DNA of 52,270 nucleotides from Candidatus Methylacidiphilales bacterium (GCA_033875315.1 JANRJG010000007.1:1-52270); one strand, 5' to 3'. Counted from the stretch's first letter, positions 1-8,070 are shown. Numbers and translations are program-made. The notes: a model not told the origin generated them from the sequence alone.

Positions 1-67
1 CGATACGGTGGCCTTTTTTACGCGCTGCAATGATCCGCTTCCTTAAATCTGCACTCAATGGGTTCAT
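1..67 (-). CDS. IS630-type transposase, N-terminal stub (runs off window)
   Basis: Reading the minus strand from the ATG at 67 gives 22 residues beginning MNPLSADLRKRIIAARKKGH before the window edge. An S-x-DLRKRII start followed by a basic helix is typical of the helix-turn-helix N terminus of IS630/Tc1-mariner transposases, which cut and paste DNA at TA dinucleotides. The catalytic domain would lie outside the window, so intactness cannot be judged. The adjacent 68-118 could contain the element's inverted repeat, but the partner end is not visible. Family assignment rests on this short N-terminal pattern only. Confidence 0.5.
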   Translation of the reverse strand, partial: MNPLSADLRKRIIAARKKGHRI

Positions 68-203
68 CCCCAGTTTGGTACGGCATCGGACAGGGATTGT
101 ACAGTCTATTGTGCCTATCTAATCCGGAATTGCTCTAGCGCGCGTGCCTCCGTTCCCGTCAGCACGAAAACGCGTTGCTGATTGAATTGGAGAGCCGCTC
201 AAC

Positions 204-230
204 AAAAAGCCCCGGAGGACCGGGGCTTTT
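204..230 (-). terminator. Rho-independent terminator after the aquaporin gene
   Basis: A GC-rich stem (AGCCCCGG / CCGGGGCT, 4-base loop) is flanked by A-runs on the left and T-runs on the right. It lies about 30 bases past the aquaporin stop codon and would work on the minus strand, and possibly in both directions. Confidence 0.8.
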
Positions 231-258
231 GATTGGACGGGCTTTGATGGGTTTCGGA

Positions 259-900
259 TCAGGAAGCCTTGTCCCCGGGGCTGAGGAAGCCGAAGGCCAG
301 GGCGGCGACCGCGCCACCGGCAAACCCGCCCACCAGATGGATCCAGATGTTGGCGAAGCTGTTCAGTCCCAGGGTGGTGATGCCGAGGGCCACGGCCGGA
401 TTGAAGGCGCCGCCGGAATAGCCGCCGAGGGCGAAGGCGCAGGCCACGACGGTGAAGCCGATGGCCAGTCCGTAGAAGGAATTGCCCGCATTGGCCTTGG
501 TCGTGGCCACATTCAGGACCACGAAGGCGATGGCGAAAGCCCCGAAAAATTCCGCCAGCAGGGGGATGAACGGGCCATTGGCAAAGACGATCGGTTCGAT
601 ATCGCCGGGGCAGCCTTTCATGTAGCCCACGACAAAAGCCGCGGCCAGGGCGCCGAGGAACTGCCCGGCCAGGTAGCCGGGGACATCGGAAGCCGGACAT
701 TTGCCCCGCATCCAAACGGCCAGGGTGACAGCCGGATTGAAGTGCGCGCCCGAGACGTGGCCGAGCGCGAAGATCATCACCATCAGGATCGAGCCGATGG
801 CAAGGGGAGGGATGACCCCTTCTCCTCCGTGGATCACGGTGTGTCCGACGGTGGAGACGAGGAAGAAGGTTCCGATGAATTCTGCGAGGTATTTCTTCAT
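259..900 (-). CDS. Aquaporin / MIP-family channel
   Basis: This is a 213-residue, six-helix MIP channel for water or small neutral solutes in the inner membrane. It begins MKKYLAEFIGTFFLV, the usual helix-1 start of the family, so I use the ATG at 900 rather than the longer frame. Both half-helix motifs are visible: HVSGAHFNPAV in loop B and GGAFNPAVALG in loop E. In most aquaporins the second NPA is followed by arginine (NPAR), the selectivity-filter residue; here it is NPAV, so the pore may be atypical. The gene is monocistronic, followed by a strong terminator. Family is certain; substrate is not. Confidence 0.92.
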   Translation of the reverse strand: MKKYLAEFIGTFFLVSTVGHTVIHGGEGVIPPLAIGSILMVMIFALGHVSGAHFNPAVTLAVWMRGKCPASDVPGYLAGQFLGALAAAFVVGYMKGCPGDIEPIVFANGPFIPLLAEFFGAFAIAFVVLNVATTKANAGNSFYGLAIGFTVVACAFALGGYSGGAFNPAVALGITTLGLNSFANIWIHLVGGFAGGAVAALAFGFLSPGDKAS

Positions 901-943
901 GCGTCCGCGAGCATAACGGGGCGGGCGCCGGAGACAACCGGGA

Positions 944-2155
944 TCAGTAGATTTTGGTCGACTCGGTTTCTTCAACCGGACGGACAAGGGCGGTGGAGGT
1001 CAGCGAGACCTTGAAACGGCTGTCGCTGGCCTTGGCTCCCTTGACCGTGACTTTCCAAATGGCGGTGGCCCCGGCTTCCAGGGTGGGCAAGGGGGAAAAC
1101 GTGATGACCCCGCCATTGCTCGTGGCTGTGGTGGCCCCGCCGGCCGAGACAAACATTTCGTTGTCCTCGAGGGTGCAGACGAGGGTGATGTTTTGGTCCG
1201 GGGCCGAGCCCTGGTTGGTGGCGCGGATGGTGTAGGCGGTGGTGCCCCCGACCTCGATGGGATCCGGGGCGTCGGTGACTTCGAGCAAGAGGGCGGACAG
1301 GCCGGTGACCGCAGTTTGGGCCGAGGCGCTGGCGGTGACCGATGCGGCATCGCGCACGGAAGCCTCGGTGCGGACGGTCCGGGTGTTGGCCGGGCGGACC
1401 TCGACCCGCACGGAAGTGGTGGTGTTGGGTCCCATGTCCACGGCGGGCCAGGTGATGAGGTTTTTCACCAACTTCCCGCCATGGGAGGCGGAGACGAAGG
1501 TGCACCCGGAAGTGAGCGGACTGGTCAGGACGACGCCGACAGCCTTGCCCTCGCCCTCGTTGGTGACCGTGATCTCGTAACTGAGGGGGCCGCCCCGGGT
1601 GGTGGAGGCGGGCGCGGTGATGCGGGCCTTGAGTGCGGGCCCGACCACGCGGATTTGGGTGCGCACGTCTTCCGAGCGGCATTCATTGCTGAGGGCACGA
1701 ACGGCCAGGGCGAGCGGACCCAGTTTGGCACTCCGGATGGTGCAGGAGATCACGCGTGTTTCGCCCGGGGCCAGAGGGCCCACGTGGAGGGGTTCCCCTT
1801 TTCCGTTGCCCGGCAGGACGGCGTCGTTGCCCTTGCCCGCTTCGATCCGGACATGGTTCAGGGCGACCCCGCCCGGGTTGGTTGCCGTCAAGGTCAGGGG
1901 GATGTCGGAGCCACGTTCGGCGGATTCCGGCGCGGAAAGCTGCAAGAGCAAAGCCGGTTTGCCCGAGGGATCGGCGACAGTTGGAGCGGAAGGAAGGGGA
2001 GCGGCAGTGGAAAGAGGGGGAGCGGCTTGGGTGTCCGAGGTGCCATTCTGGGTGGAACCCGCCTGGCCTTCCGTAGGCGGGATCTGTTGATGGGCACAGG
2101 CACCGACGAGGACCATAAAACCGACGGCCAGCAGGCTACGGAGGGACTGTTTCAT
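944..2155 (-). CDS. DUF11-repeat lipoprotein
   Basis: This encodes a 403-residue secreted lipoprotein. The start MKQSLRSLLAVG is followed by a hydrophobic stretch and a lipobox LVGAC with the acceptor Cys at residue 20. A Ser/Thr/Pro-rich linker follows, then about three immunoglobulin-like DUF11 (CARDB-like) units marked by phrases such as SYEITVTNEGEG and AYTIRATNQGSAPDQN. DUF11 proteins are cell-surface or periplasmic structural proteins without catalytic residues. It is transcribed away from the SDR gene, with about 130 bases between starts. I use the ATG at 2155 because upstream in-frame codons lack a signal peptide. Role unknown beyond envelope location. Confidence 0.8.
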   Translation of the reverse strand: MKQSLRSLLAVGFMVLVGACAHQQIPPTEGQAGSTQNGTSDTQAAPPLSTAAPLPSAPTVADPSGKPALLLQLSAPESAERGSDIPLTLTATNPGGVALNHVRIEAGKGNDAVLPGNGKGEPLHVGPLAPGETRVISCTIRSAKLGPLALAVRALSNECRSEDVRTQIRVVGPALKARITAPASTTRGGPLSYEITVTNEGEGKAVGVVLTSPLTSGCTFVSASHGGKLVKNLITWPAVDMGPNTTTSVRVEVRPANTRTVRTEASVRDAASVTASASAQTAVTGLSALLLEVTDAPDPIEVGGTTAYTIRATNQGSAPDQNITLVCTLEDNEMFVSAGGATTATSNGGVITFSPLPTLEAGATAIWKVTVKGAKASDSRFKVSLTSTALVRPVEETESTKIY

Positions 2156-2284
2156 GCGTGTGTAAGGTGTTGAGCATAAACCCGGAGGCGAGGCCTTGTC
2201 ACTTTCCAATAAACGGGGGGACTTCCGGGAAAGCCGGGCGATCGTCCACTGGACATGCGGGTGGGGACGGGAGAAGATGGGGCC

Positions 2285-2983
2285 ATGGCCAAAAAAGTCA
2301 TCGCCCTCACCGGGGCCACCCGCGGCTGCGGACGTGCACTGGTCGATTTTTTTGCGGGGGAAGGCCACACGGTTCTGGGGTGCGGCCGCGATGCACGGGC
2401 GCTGGCCGCTTTGAGCGAGGCCCATCCGACCCCCCACGACTTCATGGCGGTGGACCTCCGGGAGGAATCCTCGATCACCCGATGGGCCGGGCAGGTGCTG
2501 GAAAACTATGGCCCCCCGGATCTCCTGATCAACAACGCCGCCGTCATCAACACTTCCGCCCCCCTGTGGCAGGTGCCGGGCCCGGAATTTGAAGCCCTCA
2601 TTGACATCAATGTCAACGGCATGGCCCGCGTGCTCCGCCATTTTCTACCGGCGATGGTGGCCCGGGGTCGCGGGGTGGTGGTCAATTTCAGTTCCGGCTG
2701 GGGTCGGTCCGCCGCGCCCCAGGTGGCGCCTTATTGTGCCAGCAAGTGGGCGGTGGAGGGATTGACCGCGGCCCTGGCCCAGGAATTGCCGGCTGGCATG
2801 GCCGCAGTGGCCCTGAACCCGGGGATCATTGATACCGACATGTTGCGGTCGTGTTTCGAGGACGGGGCCGCGGCCTATCCCGGGCCTGAGGATTGGGTGC
2901 TCGCGGCCGGGCCATTCATCCTCAAGCTTGGCCCACGCGACAACGGTCGCCCGGCCACGGTCCCGGACGTCCCGGCGGAGTGA
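2285..2983 (+). CDS. Short-chain dehydrogenase/reductase (SDR)
   Basis: A classical SDR of 232 residues, using NAD(P)(H) to oxidise or reduce an unknown hydroxyl or carbonyl substrate in the cytoplasm. The Rossmann motif TGATRGCGRA is at residues 9-18, the NNAA stabilising motif near residue 80, the catalytic Ser in NFSSGWG, and the YxxxK pair in YCASK. The C terminus has the usual NPGIIDTDM loop. The ATG at 2285 has a purine-rich GAGAAG upstream and starts directly with the first beta strand. It may be cotranscribed with the FecR gene 51 bases downstream, but no functional link is evident. Substrate is not predictable. Confidence 0.88.
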   Translation: MAKKVIALTGATRGCGRALVDFFAGEGHTVLGCGRDARALAALSEAHPTPHDFMAVDLREESSITRWAGQVLENYGPPDLLINNAAVINTSAPLWQVPGPEFEALIDINVNGMARVLRHFLPAMVARGRGVVVNFSSGWGRSAAPQVAPYCASKWAVEGLTAALAQELPAGMAAVALNPGIIDTDMLRSCFEDGAAAYPGPEDWVLAAGPFILKLGPRDNGRPATVPDVPAE

Positions 2984-3034
2984 TTTATTTCTGGTTCATT
3001 GGATTATTTTTCAATCTGGTGCATCCTAGAGCAT

Positions 3035-4030
3035 ATGAGAACATCCACTTCCGTTCATTGGCCCCTCTTCCTTTTCCTTGGCTTGCTTGCGGCCTCCCTC
3101 CCCATTTCCCATTCCCATGCGCAAACGGCGGACGATCTCGTCGCTTATCAGGCCGCCACACCGTTCAAGGCCTTCCTGGAACCCGACGTGCGGGTGGTTT
3201 CGCCGGGGGCGGTGATTGTCCGTCCGGGGGATTTCGTGCGGGTGGGGGACCGCTATCTGGTGCGCAAGGATGCCGCCCGGGACAAGGCGGAATTGTTCCT
3301 GGAAGTGGTGGCGGAATGGATCGAACCGGTCCGGGCCCCCCAGAATCCCGGGGAAATCCGGGTGGCCTTGGTGGCCGGAACGGTGGAAGCGGCTCCACCC
3401 ACAGACCCGGCAAAGTTTTCTCCGGTTACCGTTGGCACGGTTTTGCCTGCCGGCAGTACCCTTCGTTGTGGCCCGGATAGCCAGGCCGGGGTCACGATCG
3501 GCGAGCGTTCCGCAGCGCGTTTCATCGCCGGCAGCGTGGGCACGCTCAGTTTGGAAGCACCCGCCGGAACAGGGGTGGAGAAGGTGCGCATCAACCTCAA
3601 GTCGGGCGCGGTTTTCAACAAGATCCGTTCGTTCAACAAGAATGTCGACTACCAGGTCCAAACCCCCCAGGCCATCGCCGCGGCCCGGGGCACGGATTTT
3701 GTGGCCGTGGCCCTGCCCACGGTGACCGATGTGTGGATCGCCGAGGGCACGGTGGAATTGATGGATACAACAGGCAAGTCGGTCGGCACGGTGTCGGCCG
3801 AGGAAGCCGGGGCCTTGAAAATCATCCGCTATCCCCAGACTCCGGAACCGGTGGCCAATGCCGAGGCCAACAGTCTGACCATGAGCGTGGCCATGTCGCT
3901 CATTCCGCAGCTCAACCAGAACACCTCGGCCCTGCGGGCGAGGGAAAATCTCAACGCGGAAGATTTCGGTTACCTCCAAGGCGTCCACCGGGTGACCTAC
4001 CTGGTCCGGGCCACCAAGCCCCAGCCCTGA
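3035..4030 (+). CDS. Exported FecR-domain protein
   Basis: A 331-residue protein with a clear signal peptide (hydrophobic core FLFLGLLAASL, cleavage near HSHA-QTAD). The middle contains a FecR fold: a GTVLPAGSTLRCGPDSQAG-type segment, then INLKSGAVFN and the diagnostic QTPQAIAAARGTDF near residue 212. FecR domains usually sense or transduce periplasmic signals to ECF sigma factors. Here there is no neighbouring sigma factor or TonB receptor, and the protein is secreted rather than membrane-anchored, so it probably has a structural or polymer-binding role, as in many Verrucomicrobia. The start at 3035 is chosen for the signal peptide; a longer in-frame start at 2999 exists. Confidence 0.82.
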   Translation: MRTSTSVHWPLFLFLGLLAASLPISHSHAQTADDLVAYQAATPFKAFLEPDVRVVSPGAVIVRPGDFVRVGDRYLVRKDAARDKAELFLEVVAEWIEPVRAPQNPGEIRVALVAGTVEAAPPTDPAKFSPVTVGTVLPAGSTLRCGPDSQAGVTIGERSAARFIAGSVGTLSLEAPAGTGVEKVRINLKSGAVFNKIRSFNKNVDYQVQTPQAIAAARGTDFVAVALPTVTDVWIAEGTVELMDTTGKSVGTVSAEEAGALKIIRYPQTPEPVANAEANSLTMSVAMSLIPQLNQNTSALRARENLNAEDFGYLQGVHRVTYLVRATKPQP

Positions 4031-4039
4031 GGCGGAGGA

Positions 4040-4330
4040 CTACTTCTCTTTTTTGTCGGGAGCGGACGGGCGTACGGCCTGGATCTTGAAGTCTTCCACC
4101 AGGCGCTTGGCGCCGGGGCTGCGGGGGGCCAGGGCGATGAGGTCGCGGCTGATGCTGATCATGGTCTGGTTGATCCGTTGCGCTTCCGGGAGGACTTTCA
4201 CCATCTGCGACCACTGGGCGCCAAGGGCGCTGCGCTGACGCAGGGTCACGAAAAGATCGAAGGAGGAAAACAGCACAAGGGCGGCCAGTACGATGACCAA
4301 GGGCGTGAAGGGGGAATAGTTTTTGTCCAT
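4040..4330 (-). CDS. Small membrane-anchored protein
   Basis: A 96-residue protein with one N-terminal transmembrane helix (about residues 11-28, LVIVLAALVLFSSFDLFV). A mostly helical soluble part and a charged C terminus ending DKKEK follow. It has no recognisable domain. It begins seven bases after the stop of the gene at 4338, which encodes a protein of the same layout, so the two are probably cotranscribed and may form a heteromeric membrane assembly. Its 3' end converges on the FecR gene, with only nine bases between. Confidence 0.7.
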   Translation of the reverse strand: MDKNYSPFTPLVIVLAALVLFSSFDLFVTLRQRSALGAQWSQMVKVLPEAQRINQTMISISRDLIALAPRSPGAKRLVEDFKIQAVRPSAPDKKEK

Positions 4331-4337
4331 AATCAGC

Positions 4338-4676
4338 CTATCTGGAAGGGGAGGGGGTGGAGGTAGGGGTGGCGGAGGCGGGGGCCGCGGTCTGGGGCGT
4401 GCCCGAGGACGGGCTTTTCTTGGGCAGGTTGACCTTCAGGTTGTGTTGCCGGAGCAGATCGTTGAGGTCCGGTTCCCGCTGGGCTTCTTGGGCCAGTCGG
4501 AGCACCAATTCGCGCAGGAGCGGTTCGGCCCGCTGGGCCTGGGTGATGGTGGCCTGCGCGGCCAACATCTTGCCCTGTCGGCTGCTGGTTTCGATGACGA
4601 GGATGATTTTGACGGCCACCAACAGGGCAAACAAGCCGGCCAACACATTCAAAATCAGGAACTGGGTTCGGGACAT
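4338..4676 (-). CDS. Small membrane-anchored protein with Pro/Ser/Thr tail
   Basis: A 112-residue protein starting MSRTQFLILNVLAGLFALL. It has one transmembrane helix (about residues 6-27), a helical segment rich in Gln/Glu/Arg (residues 31-80), and a low-complexity Pro/Ser/Thr/Ala C terminus. The start at 4676 places the helix at the N terminus; a longer frame to 4796 would overlap the divergent TPR gene. It is the upstream partner of the gene at 4040-4330. No known family is recognised. Confidence 0.68.
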   Translation of the reverse strand: MSRTQFLILNVLAGLFALLVAVKIILVIETSSRQGKMLAAQATITQAQRAEPLLRELVLRLAQEAQREPDLNDLLRQHNLKVNLPKKSPSSGTPQTAAPASATPTSTPSPSR

Positions 4677-4769
4677 GAGGGCAGACACTGCCGGGGCTTC
4701 GGTCACACGGCAAGTGCCGTCTTTTGCCCTTGCCGAGAGCATTCTCCTTGCCCACCATGACGGGCTCTT

Positions 4770-5429
4770 ATGGTTCCCGAATCTGAATTCGCCCACGACG
4801 ATCCCCGCGTCATCGATGAGCCCGCTTCATGGCTTGAAAAAAACCAAAGCACCGTCGGTGCCATCGCCGTTCTGGTTTTTCTGGCCGTCGCCGCCGGCGT
4901 TTGGTGGTGGCAGGGGCGCCAAGCCGCCGCCGAGGAAGCCTGCAACCAGCTCGTGCATGCCAGCGAACCCACCGCTTGGAAAAAAATCCTCCAAACCCAT
5001 GCCGACACTCCGGCCGCCCCCTTGGCTTTGATGCGCCTGGCTGGCGCCGCCCGGGAAAAATCGGATTGGAACGAGGCCCTGGCCTACACCGACCAATTCC
5101 TGCGCGATTACCGCAGTCATTCCTTCTATCCCCTGATGCAGCTTTCCCGTGCCGAGACGCTCGAAGCGGCCGGCCGGCTGGACGAAGCCCTGCAGGCCTA
5201 CGAGCTTGTCCACAACGCAAAACCGACCCACCCGTTGCTCGGTGGTGCGGTCCTCGGCATGGCGCGGATTCATCTGGCCAAAAAAGAAACCACGGCGGCG
5301 CGCACGGTACTTTCCGATTATCTGGCCACGGGTCGTGCCGGGGCTTATGCCGCGGAAGTTTCCCAGAAACTCAAGGCCCTTCCCGCCCCCGAGACCGCGC
5401 CGGTGATGTTGGATACGCCCAAGCCCTGA
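4770..5429 (+). CDS. TPR protein with N-terminal membrane anchor (YfgM-like architecture)
   Basis: A 219-residue protein with a short cytoplasmic N terminus, one transmembrane segment (about residues 29-47, VGAIAVLVFLAVAAGVWWW), then alpha-helical tetratricopeptide-type repeats (AYTDQFLRDYRSHSFYPLM; GRLDEALQAYELVHNAKP). This matches the TPR_21/YfgM layout, whose members are periplasmic chaperone-interacting proteins. The repeats are degenerate, so only the architecture is certain. It is divergent from the small membrane gene pair at 4040-4676 and has no obvious partner. Confidence 0.75.
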   Translation: MVPESEFAHDDPRVIDEPASWLEKNQSTVGAIAVLVFLAVAAGVWWWQGRQAAAEEACNQLVHASEPTAWKKILQTHADTPAAPLALMRLAGAAREKSDWNEALAYTDQFLRDYRSHSFYPLMQLSRAETLEAAGRLDEALQAYELVHNAKPTHPLLGGAVLGMARIHLAKKETTAARTVLSDYLATGRAGAYAAEVSQKLKALPAPETAPVMLDTPKP

Positions 5430-5460
5430 GCTCCAAGAGCTGAAGGTGAAGGTGGGAGGG

Positions 5461-5489
5461 AGTCCGGGGAAAGGATTCCCCGGCTACAA
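5461..5489. repeat. Short palindromic repeat, family B copy 1
   Basis: An intergenic palindrome CCGGGGAA-AGG-ATTCCCCGG followed by CTACAA. A near-identical unit in the opposite orientation lies at 7198-7228, so this is a dispersed repeat and not just a terminator. Confidence 0.65.
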
Positions 5490-5512
5490 AAGACGCAGCA
5501 AGGGCCCGGGCC

Positions 5513-5890
5513 TCAAATGTGTTTGGAATCGGTCTCGTCTTTGGCGGTGTAACCACTGTCCTGGCGCTGGTGGTTGACCTGGTTTTTCTTCAGGTAGGCC
5601 TGGTAGACATCCTCCGCGCTCATGCCCAGCACCTGGGCGATGGAGATGAGGAAATGGAAAAGATCGACCACCTCGACCCGGGCGTTTTGCTGGTCGAACT
5701 GTTGGTACTTGGCCCACCACTTCCACGGCACGGAGTCGACGAGTTCAGCCAGCTCCTGGTTCATGGCCCGGGTGTAGTTGAGCACCCACTTGACTTTTTC
5801 TTCTTCGGTCAGGCGGTCGGCGTGCATGCCGATGCGTTGGTTGAGCTGGTCCTGGAGACGGAAGATTTCCTCGAGTTTGTCCGGTTGCAT
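5513..5890 (-). CDS. All-alpha dUTPase-like NTP pyrophosphohydrolase
   Basis: A 125-residue all-helical protein of the dimeric dUTPase / MazG superfamily. Such enzymes hydrolyse dUTP (or related NTPs) to the monophosphate and pyrophosphate, keeping uracil out of DNA. The metal-binding pattern is visible as NQELAELVDSVPWKWW (E-x2-E) and ARVEVVDLFHFLIS (E-x2-D), with the typical tail YLKKNQVNHQRQDSGY. The aromatic WKWW and the N-H-x-R-Q tail point to the dUTPase_2 subgroup rather than a generic MazG. It is divergent from trxB with a 113-base gap. Substrate assignment is by family resemblance. Confidence 0.82.
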   Translation of the reverse strand: MQPDKLEEIFRLQDQLNQRIGMHADRLTEEEKVKWVLNYTRAMNQELAELVDSVPWKWWAKYQQFDQQNARVEVVDLFHFLISIAQVLGMSAEDVYQAYLKKNQVNHQRQDSGYTAKDETDSKHI

Positions 5891-6003
5891 CCCTGTTGTT
5901 TACAGATCCGTCCCCGCTTTGTACAGGTGGAAAAGCACGGCAGGGGGTCTTGCTTTCCCCTTGGCATGGCCCCGCCGGTGACTACATTGCCCCTTCAATA
6001 CCT

Positions 6004-6939
6004 ATGGAAAATGTCGTCATCATTGGGTCGGGCTGTGCGGGTTGGACCGCCGCCGTTTACACCGCACGGGCCAATCTCCAACCCCTCCTCATCACCGGCA
6101 TCCAACCCGGCGGCCTCCTCACCACCACCACCATCGTCGAAAATTTCCCCGGCTTCTCCAAGGGCATTGACGGCAACCAGCTCATGGTCGAGATGCAGGA
6201 ACAGGCCACACGTTTCGGAACGCGCGTCCAATACATGAGCACGGTCGATTCGGTCGACCTTTCCAAACGGCCGTTCACCCTCACCGTCGACAATAAACAA
6301 ATCCAAACCCGCTCGATCATCATCGCCGTCGGGGCCGGCCACCGACACCTCGGCATTCCCGGGGAGCAGCTTCTGGAAAACAAGGGCGTGACCTATTGTG
6401 CCACCTGCGACGGAGCCCTCCCGATGTTCCGCAACCAGCCGCTGGTCGTGGTGGGCGGCGGCGATTCTGCCTGTGAAGAAGCGATGTACCTGACCCGTTT
6501 TGGCTCTGTTGTCTATTTGATCCACCGTCGCGACACCCTGCGGGCGTCGCGCATCATGGCCGAACGCACCCTGGCCAATCCGAAGATACGGCCGGTTTGG
6601 GATTCGGTGGTCGAGGGCATTCTCGATCCGGCCCAGGACCGGGTCACCGGGGTCAAATTGAAGAATCTGAAGTCGGGCGAGATCTCCCTCCTGGAATGCG
6701 CCGGGGTTTTTGTCGCGGTCGGCCATACACCCAACACCCGGATCTTCCAGGGACAACTGGATCTGGACGAGGCCGGATACGTGCGGTTGCACGGCGGGAG
6801 CCGAACCAGTGTGGAAGGGGTCTTTGTCGGCGGCGATTGCGCGGACTCGGTCTACCGCCAGGCGGTGACGGCGGCGGGCATGGGCTGCATGGCCGCAATC
6901 GACTGCGAGCGCTGGCTGGCCGGTTTGACGGATGGTTGA
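6004..6939 (+). CDS. trxB: Thioredoxin-disulfide reductase
   Basis: A 311-residue FAD/NADPH enzyme that reduces oxidised thioredoxin in the cytoplasm. The FAD motif IGSGCAGWTAA is at residues 7-17, followed by QPGGLLTTTT. The redox pair is C132 and C135 in YCATCDGA, the NADPH motif VVGGGDSACEEA is near residues 149-160, and the FAD-closing segment is GGDCADSVYRQAVTAAGMG. Length and domain order match bacterial TrxB. I start at 6004 (MENVVIIG) because a longer frame adds a non-homologous leader. Position 43 is Ile where TrxB usually has Glu (TTTTxVEN), a minor deviation. Confidence 0.95.
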   Translation: MENVVIIGSGCAGWTAAVYTARANLQPLLITGIQPGGLLTTTTIVENFPGFSKGIDGNQLMVEMQEQATRFGTRVQYMSTVDSVDLSKRPFTLTVDNKQIQTRSIIIAVGAGHRHLGIPGEQLLENKGVTYCATCDGALPMFRNQPLVVVGGGDSACEEAMYLTRFGSVVYLIHRRDTLRASRIMAERTLANPKIRPVWDSVVEGILDPAQDRVTGVKLKNLKSGEISLLECAGVFVAVGHTPNTRIFQGQLDLDEAGYVRLHGGSRTSVEGVFVGGDCADSVYRQAVTAAGMGCMAAIDCERWLAGLTDG

Positions 6940-6988
6940 TTGAAAGGCGCCCTGATATCCAATCGCATGGACTGAGCGACACGTTCAA

Positions 6989-7073
6989 CGGGAGGGCGAG
7001 GCTCCTGCCGAGCCGATTTGAGGTCTTTCTCCCTTGGGCGGCTGGGCGGCTCAGCGGGAGCTTCGCCCTCCCG
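6989..7073. repeat. REP-like imperfect palindrome, family A
   Basis: Two 26-base arms (6989-7014 and 7048-7073) are inverted repeats matching at 23 of 26 positions, with a 33-base spacer. The arms begin CGGGAGGGCGA and end GAGCC on one side and mirror this on the other. The element sits between trxB and the repeat protein gene and has no coding capacity. It resembles REP/BIME elements mobilised by RAYT transposases; no RAYT gene is in this window. Confidence 0.75.
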
Positions 7074-7093
7074 TAGGTTAATTTATCGCTCAC

Positions 7094-7207
7094 TCAAAAG
7101 GATTGGGTATGAAGATAGTCTTTACCAGCCCAGTCCATGACCTGGCCCACAGGGATGGGAATCGCCTTCTGCCGTAGCAGATCTTGGAGACTCCGATTGT
7201 AGCCGGG
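7094..7207 (-). pseudogene. C-terminal gene fragment of unknown family
   Basis: On the minus strand an open frame reads FPGYNRSLQDLLRQKAIPIP and continues to HTQSF and a TGA at 7094-7096. It looks protein-like in composition (amphipathic, balanced residues) but has no start codon. It begins inside the family-B palindrome at 7198-7228, as if a larger gene were cut off there. No family recognised; it may be chance. Confidence 0.3.
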
Positions 7208-7228
7208 GAATCATTTCCCCGGAGTTCC
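7198..7228. repeat. Short palindromic repeat, family B copy 2
   Basis: Contains CCGGGGAATCATTTCCCCGG. Its reverse complement shares CTCCGGGGAAA-GATTCCCCGG and then GGCTACAA with the unit at 5461-5489. It marks the broken end of the fragment at 7094-7207. Confidence 0.65.
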
Positions 7229-7259
7229 TACCCAAGGCATGGGGTGGGAAAACAAAAAA

Positions 7260-7283
7260 CCCCGGCGGATTGACCCGCCGGGG
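7260..7283 (-). terminator. Rho-independent terminator of the repeat-protein gene
   Basis: A stem CCCCGGCGG / CCGCCGGGG with a loop of about five bases, flanked by A-run and T-run tracts. It lies about 26 bases beyond the stop codon of the minus-strand gene at 7309-8070. Confidence 0.82.
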
Positions 7284-7308
7284 TTTTGTCTATCCGGAAT
7301 TGGTCGGT

Positions 7309-8070
7309 TCAGACCGCGGCGGCCTGAAGGGCTTTTCTCCAGGAGCCGAAGAAGCGCGGCTTGCAGGCGGCGGCGAAGAGTGCCGGGGCCTTCTGGCGGA
7401 CTTCCCCGCTCTGAAGGCGGACGCCCTGCTGGCGCAGCTCTTGGATGCCCTCGACGATTTGCTCCCGGCTCCAGCGGCGGCGGCGGCGGACGGAATCGTA
7501 GTCGATCCCGGCTTTTTCCACGGCCGTGCCCCAATTGCCGAAGCGGCGGCGGGCGGTGGCGATGAGCGGGTTGGCGGTTTCGTCCATGGTCTTGGAGCTG
7601 AGGTCCGCGCCTTGGTTTTTGAGTTTGCGGATCTCGTCGATGATCGTGCTCTCATCCCAGGAGCGGTAACGATAAATATCCTCCGGAGCCAGGCCGGCCG
7701 CGGTCAGGGCCGACTTCCAGGAACCGAAGTGGTTCGGGCGGATGGCGGCATAGACCATGGAGTTGTATTTGCTCAGCATCATGGAGCGGAAGGAGAGATC
7801 GACGCCCTGTTGGTAAAGTTCCTGGATCTTCTGGACGATGACCGGCTTGGACCAGTTCTGGTATTTGCGGACATCTTCGTAGGCGATTCCAGCGGCGGCG
7901 ACGGCAGCCTGCCAGTTGCCGTAGTAACGGATGCCGGCGGCCAGCAATTCTTGGAAATTCTGGCGGACGAAGTGCGAGTAAAGCGGCTTGTCGGCGGCGT
8001 GCCAGGCTTTGATTTCGTCCATCACGAGGGTGGCGGACCATTTGCGGTTTTTACGTGTACGTGTTTTCAT
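7309..8070 (-). CDS. Four-repeat putative DNA-binding protein (homing-endonuclease-associated repeat type)
   Basis: A 253-residue protein built almost entirely of four tandem units of 56-65 residues. Each starts with a basic residue plus W (KWS, NWS, SWD, RWS) and contains an I-x2-I-x2-L helix. Each ends with a G-N/S-W-x2-A-x3-AG motif (YYGNWQAAVAAAG, HFGSWKSALTAAG, RFGNWGTAVEKAG, FFGSWRKALQAAA). This is the pattern of the homing-endonuclease-associated repeat (HNH_repeat), a small helical DNA-binding unit. No nuclease domain accompanies it. The N terminus is basic (MKTRTRKNRK). The ATG at 8070 has AAGGA upstream. It is monocistronic with a strong terminator and a long AT-rich leader. Function unknown; a nucleoid or sequence-specific binder is plausible. 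Confidence 0.75.
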   Translation of the reverse strand: MKTRTRKNRKWSATLVMDEIKAWHAADKPLYSHFVRQNFQELLAAGIRYYGNWQAAVAAAGIAYEDVRKYQNWSKPVIVQKIQELYQQGVDLSFRSMMLSKYNSMVYAAIRPNHFGSWKSALTAAGLAPEDIYRYRSWDESTIIDEIRKLKNQGADLSSKTMDETANPLIATARRRFGNWGTAVEKAGIDYDSVRRRRRWSREQIVEGIQELRQQGVRLQSGEVRQKAPALFAAACKPRFFGSWRKALQAAAV

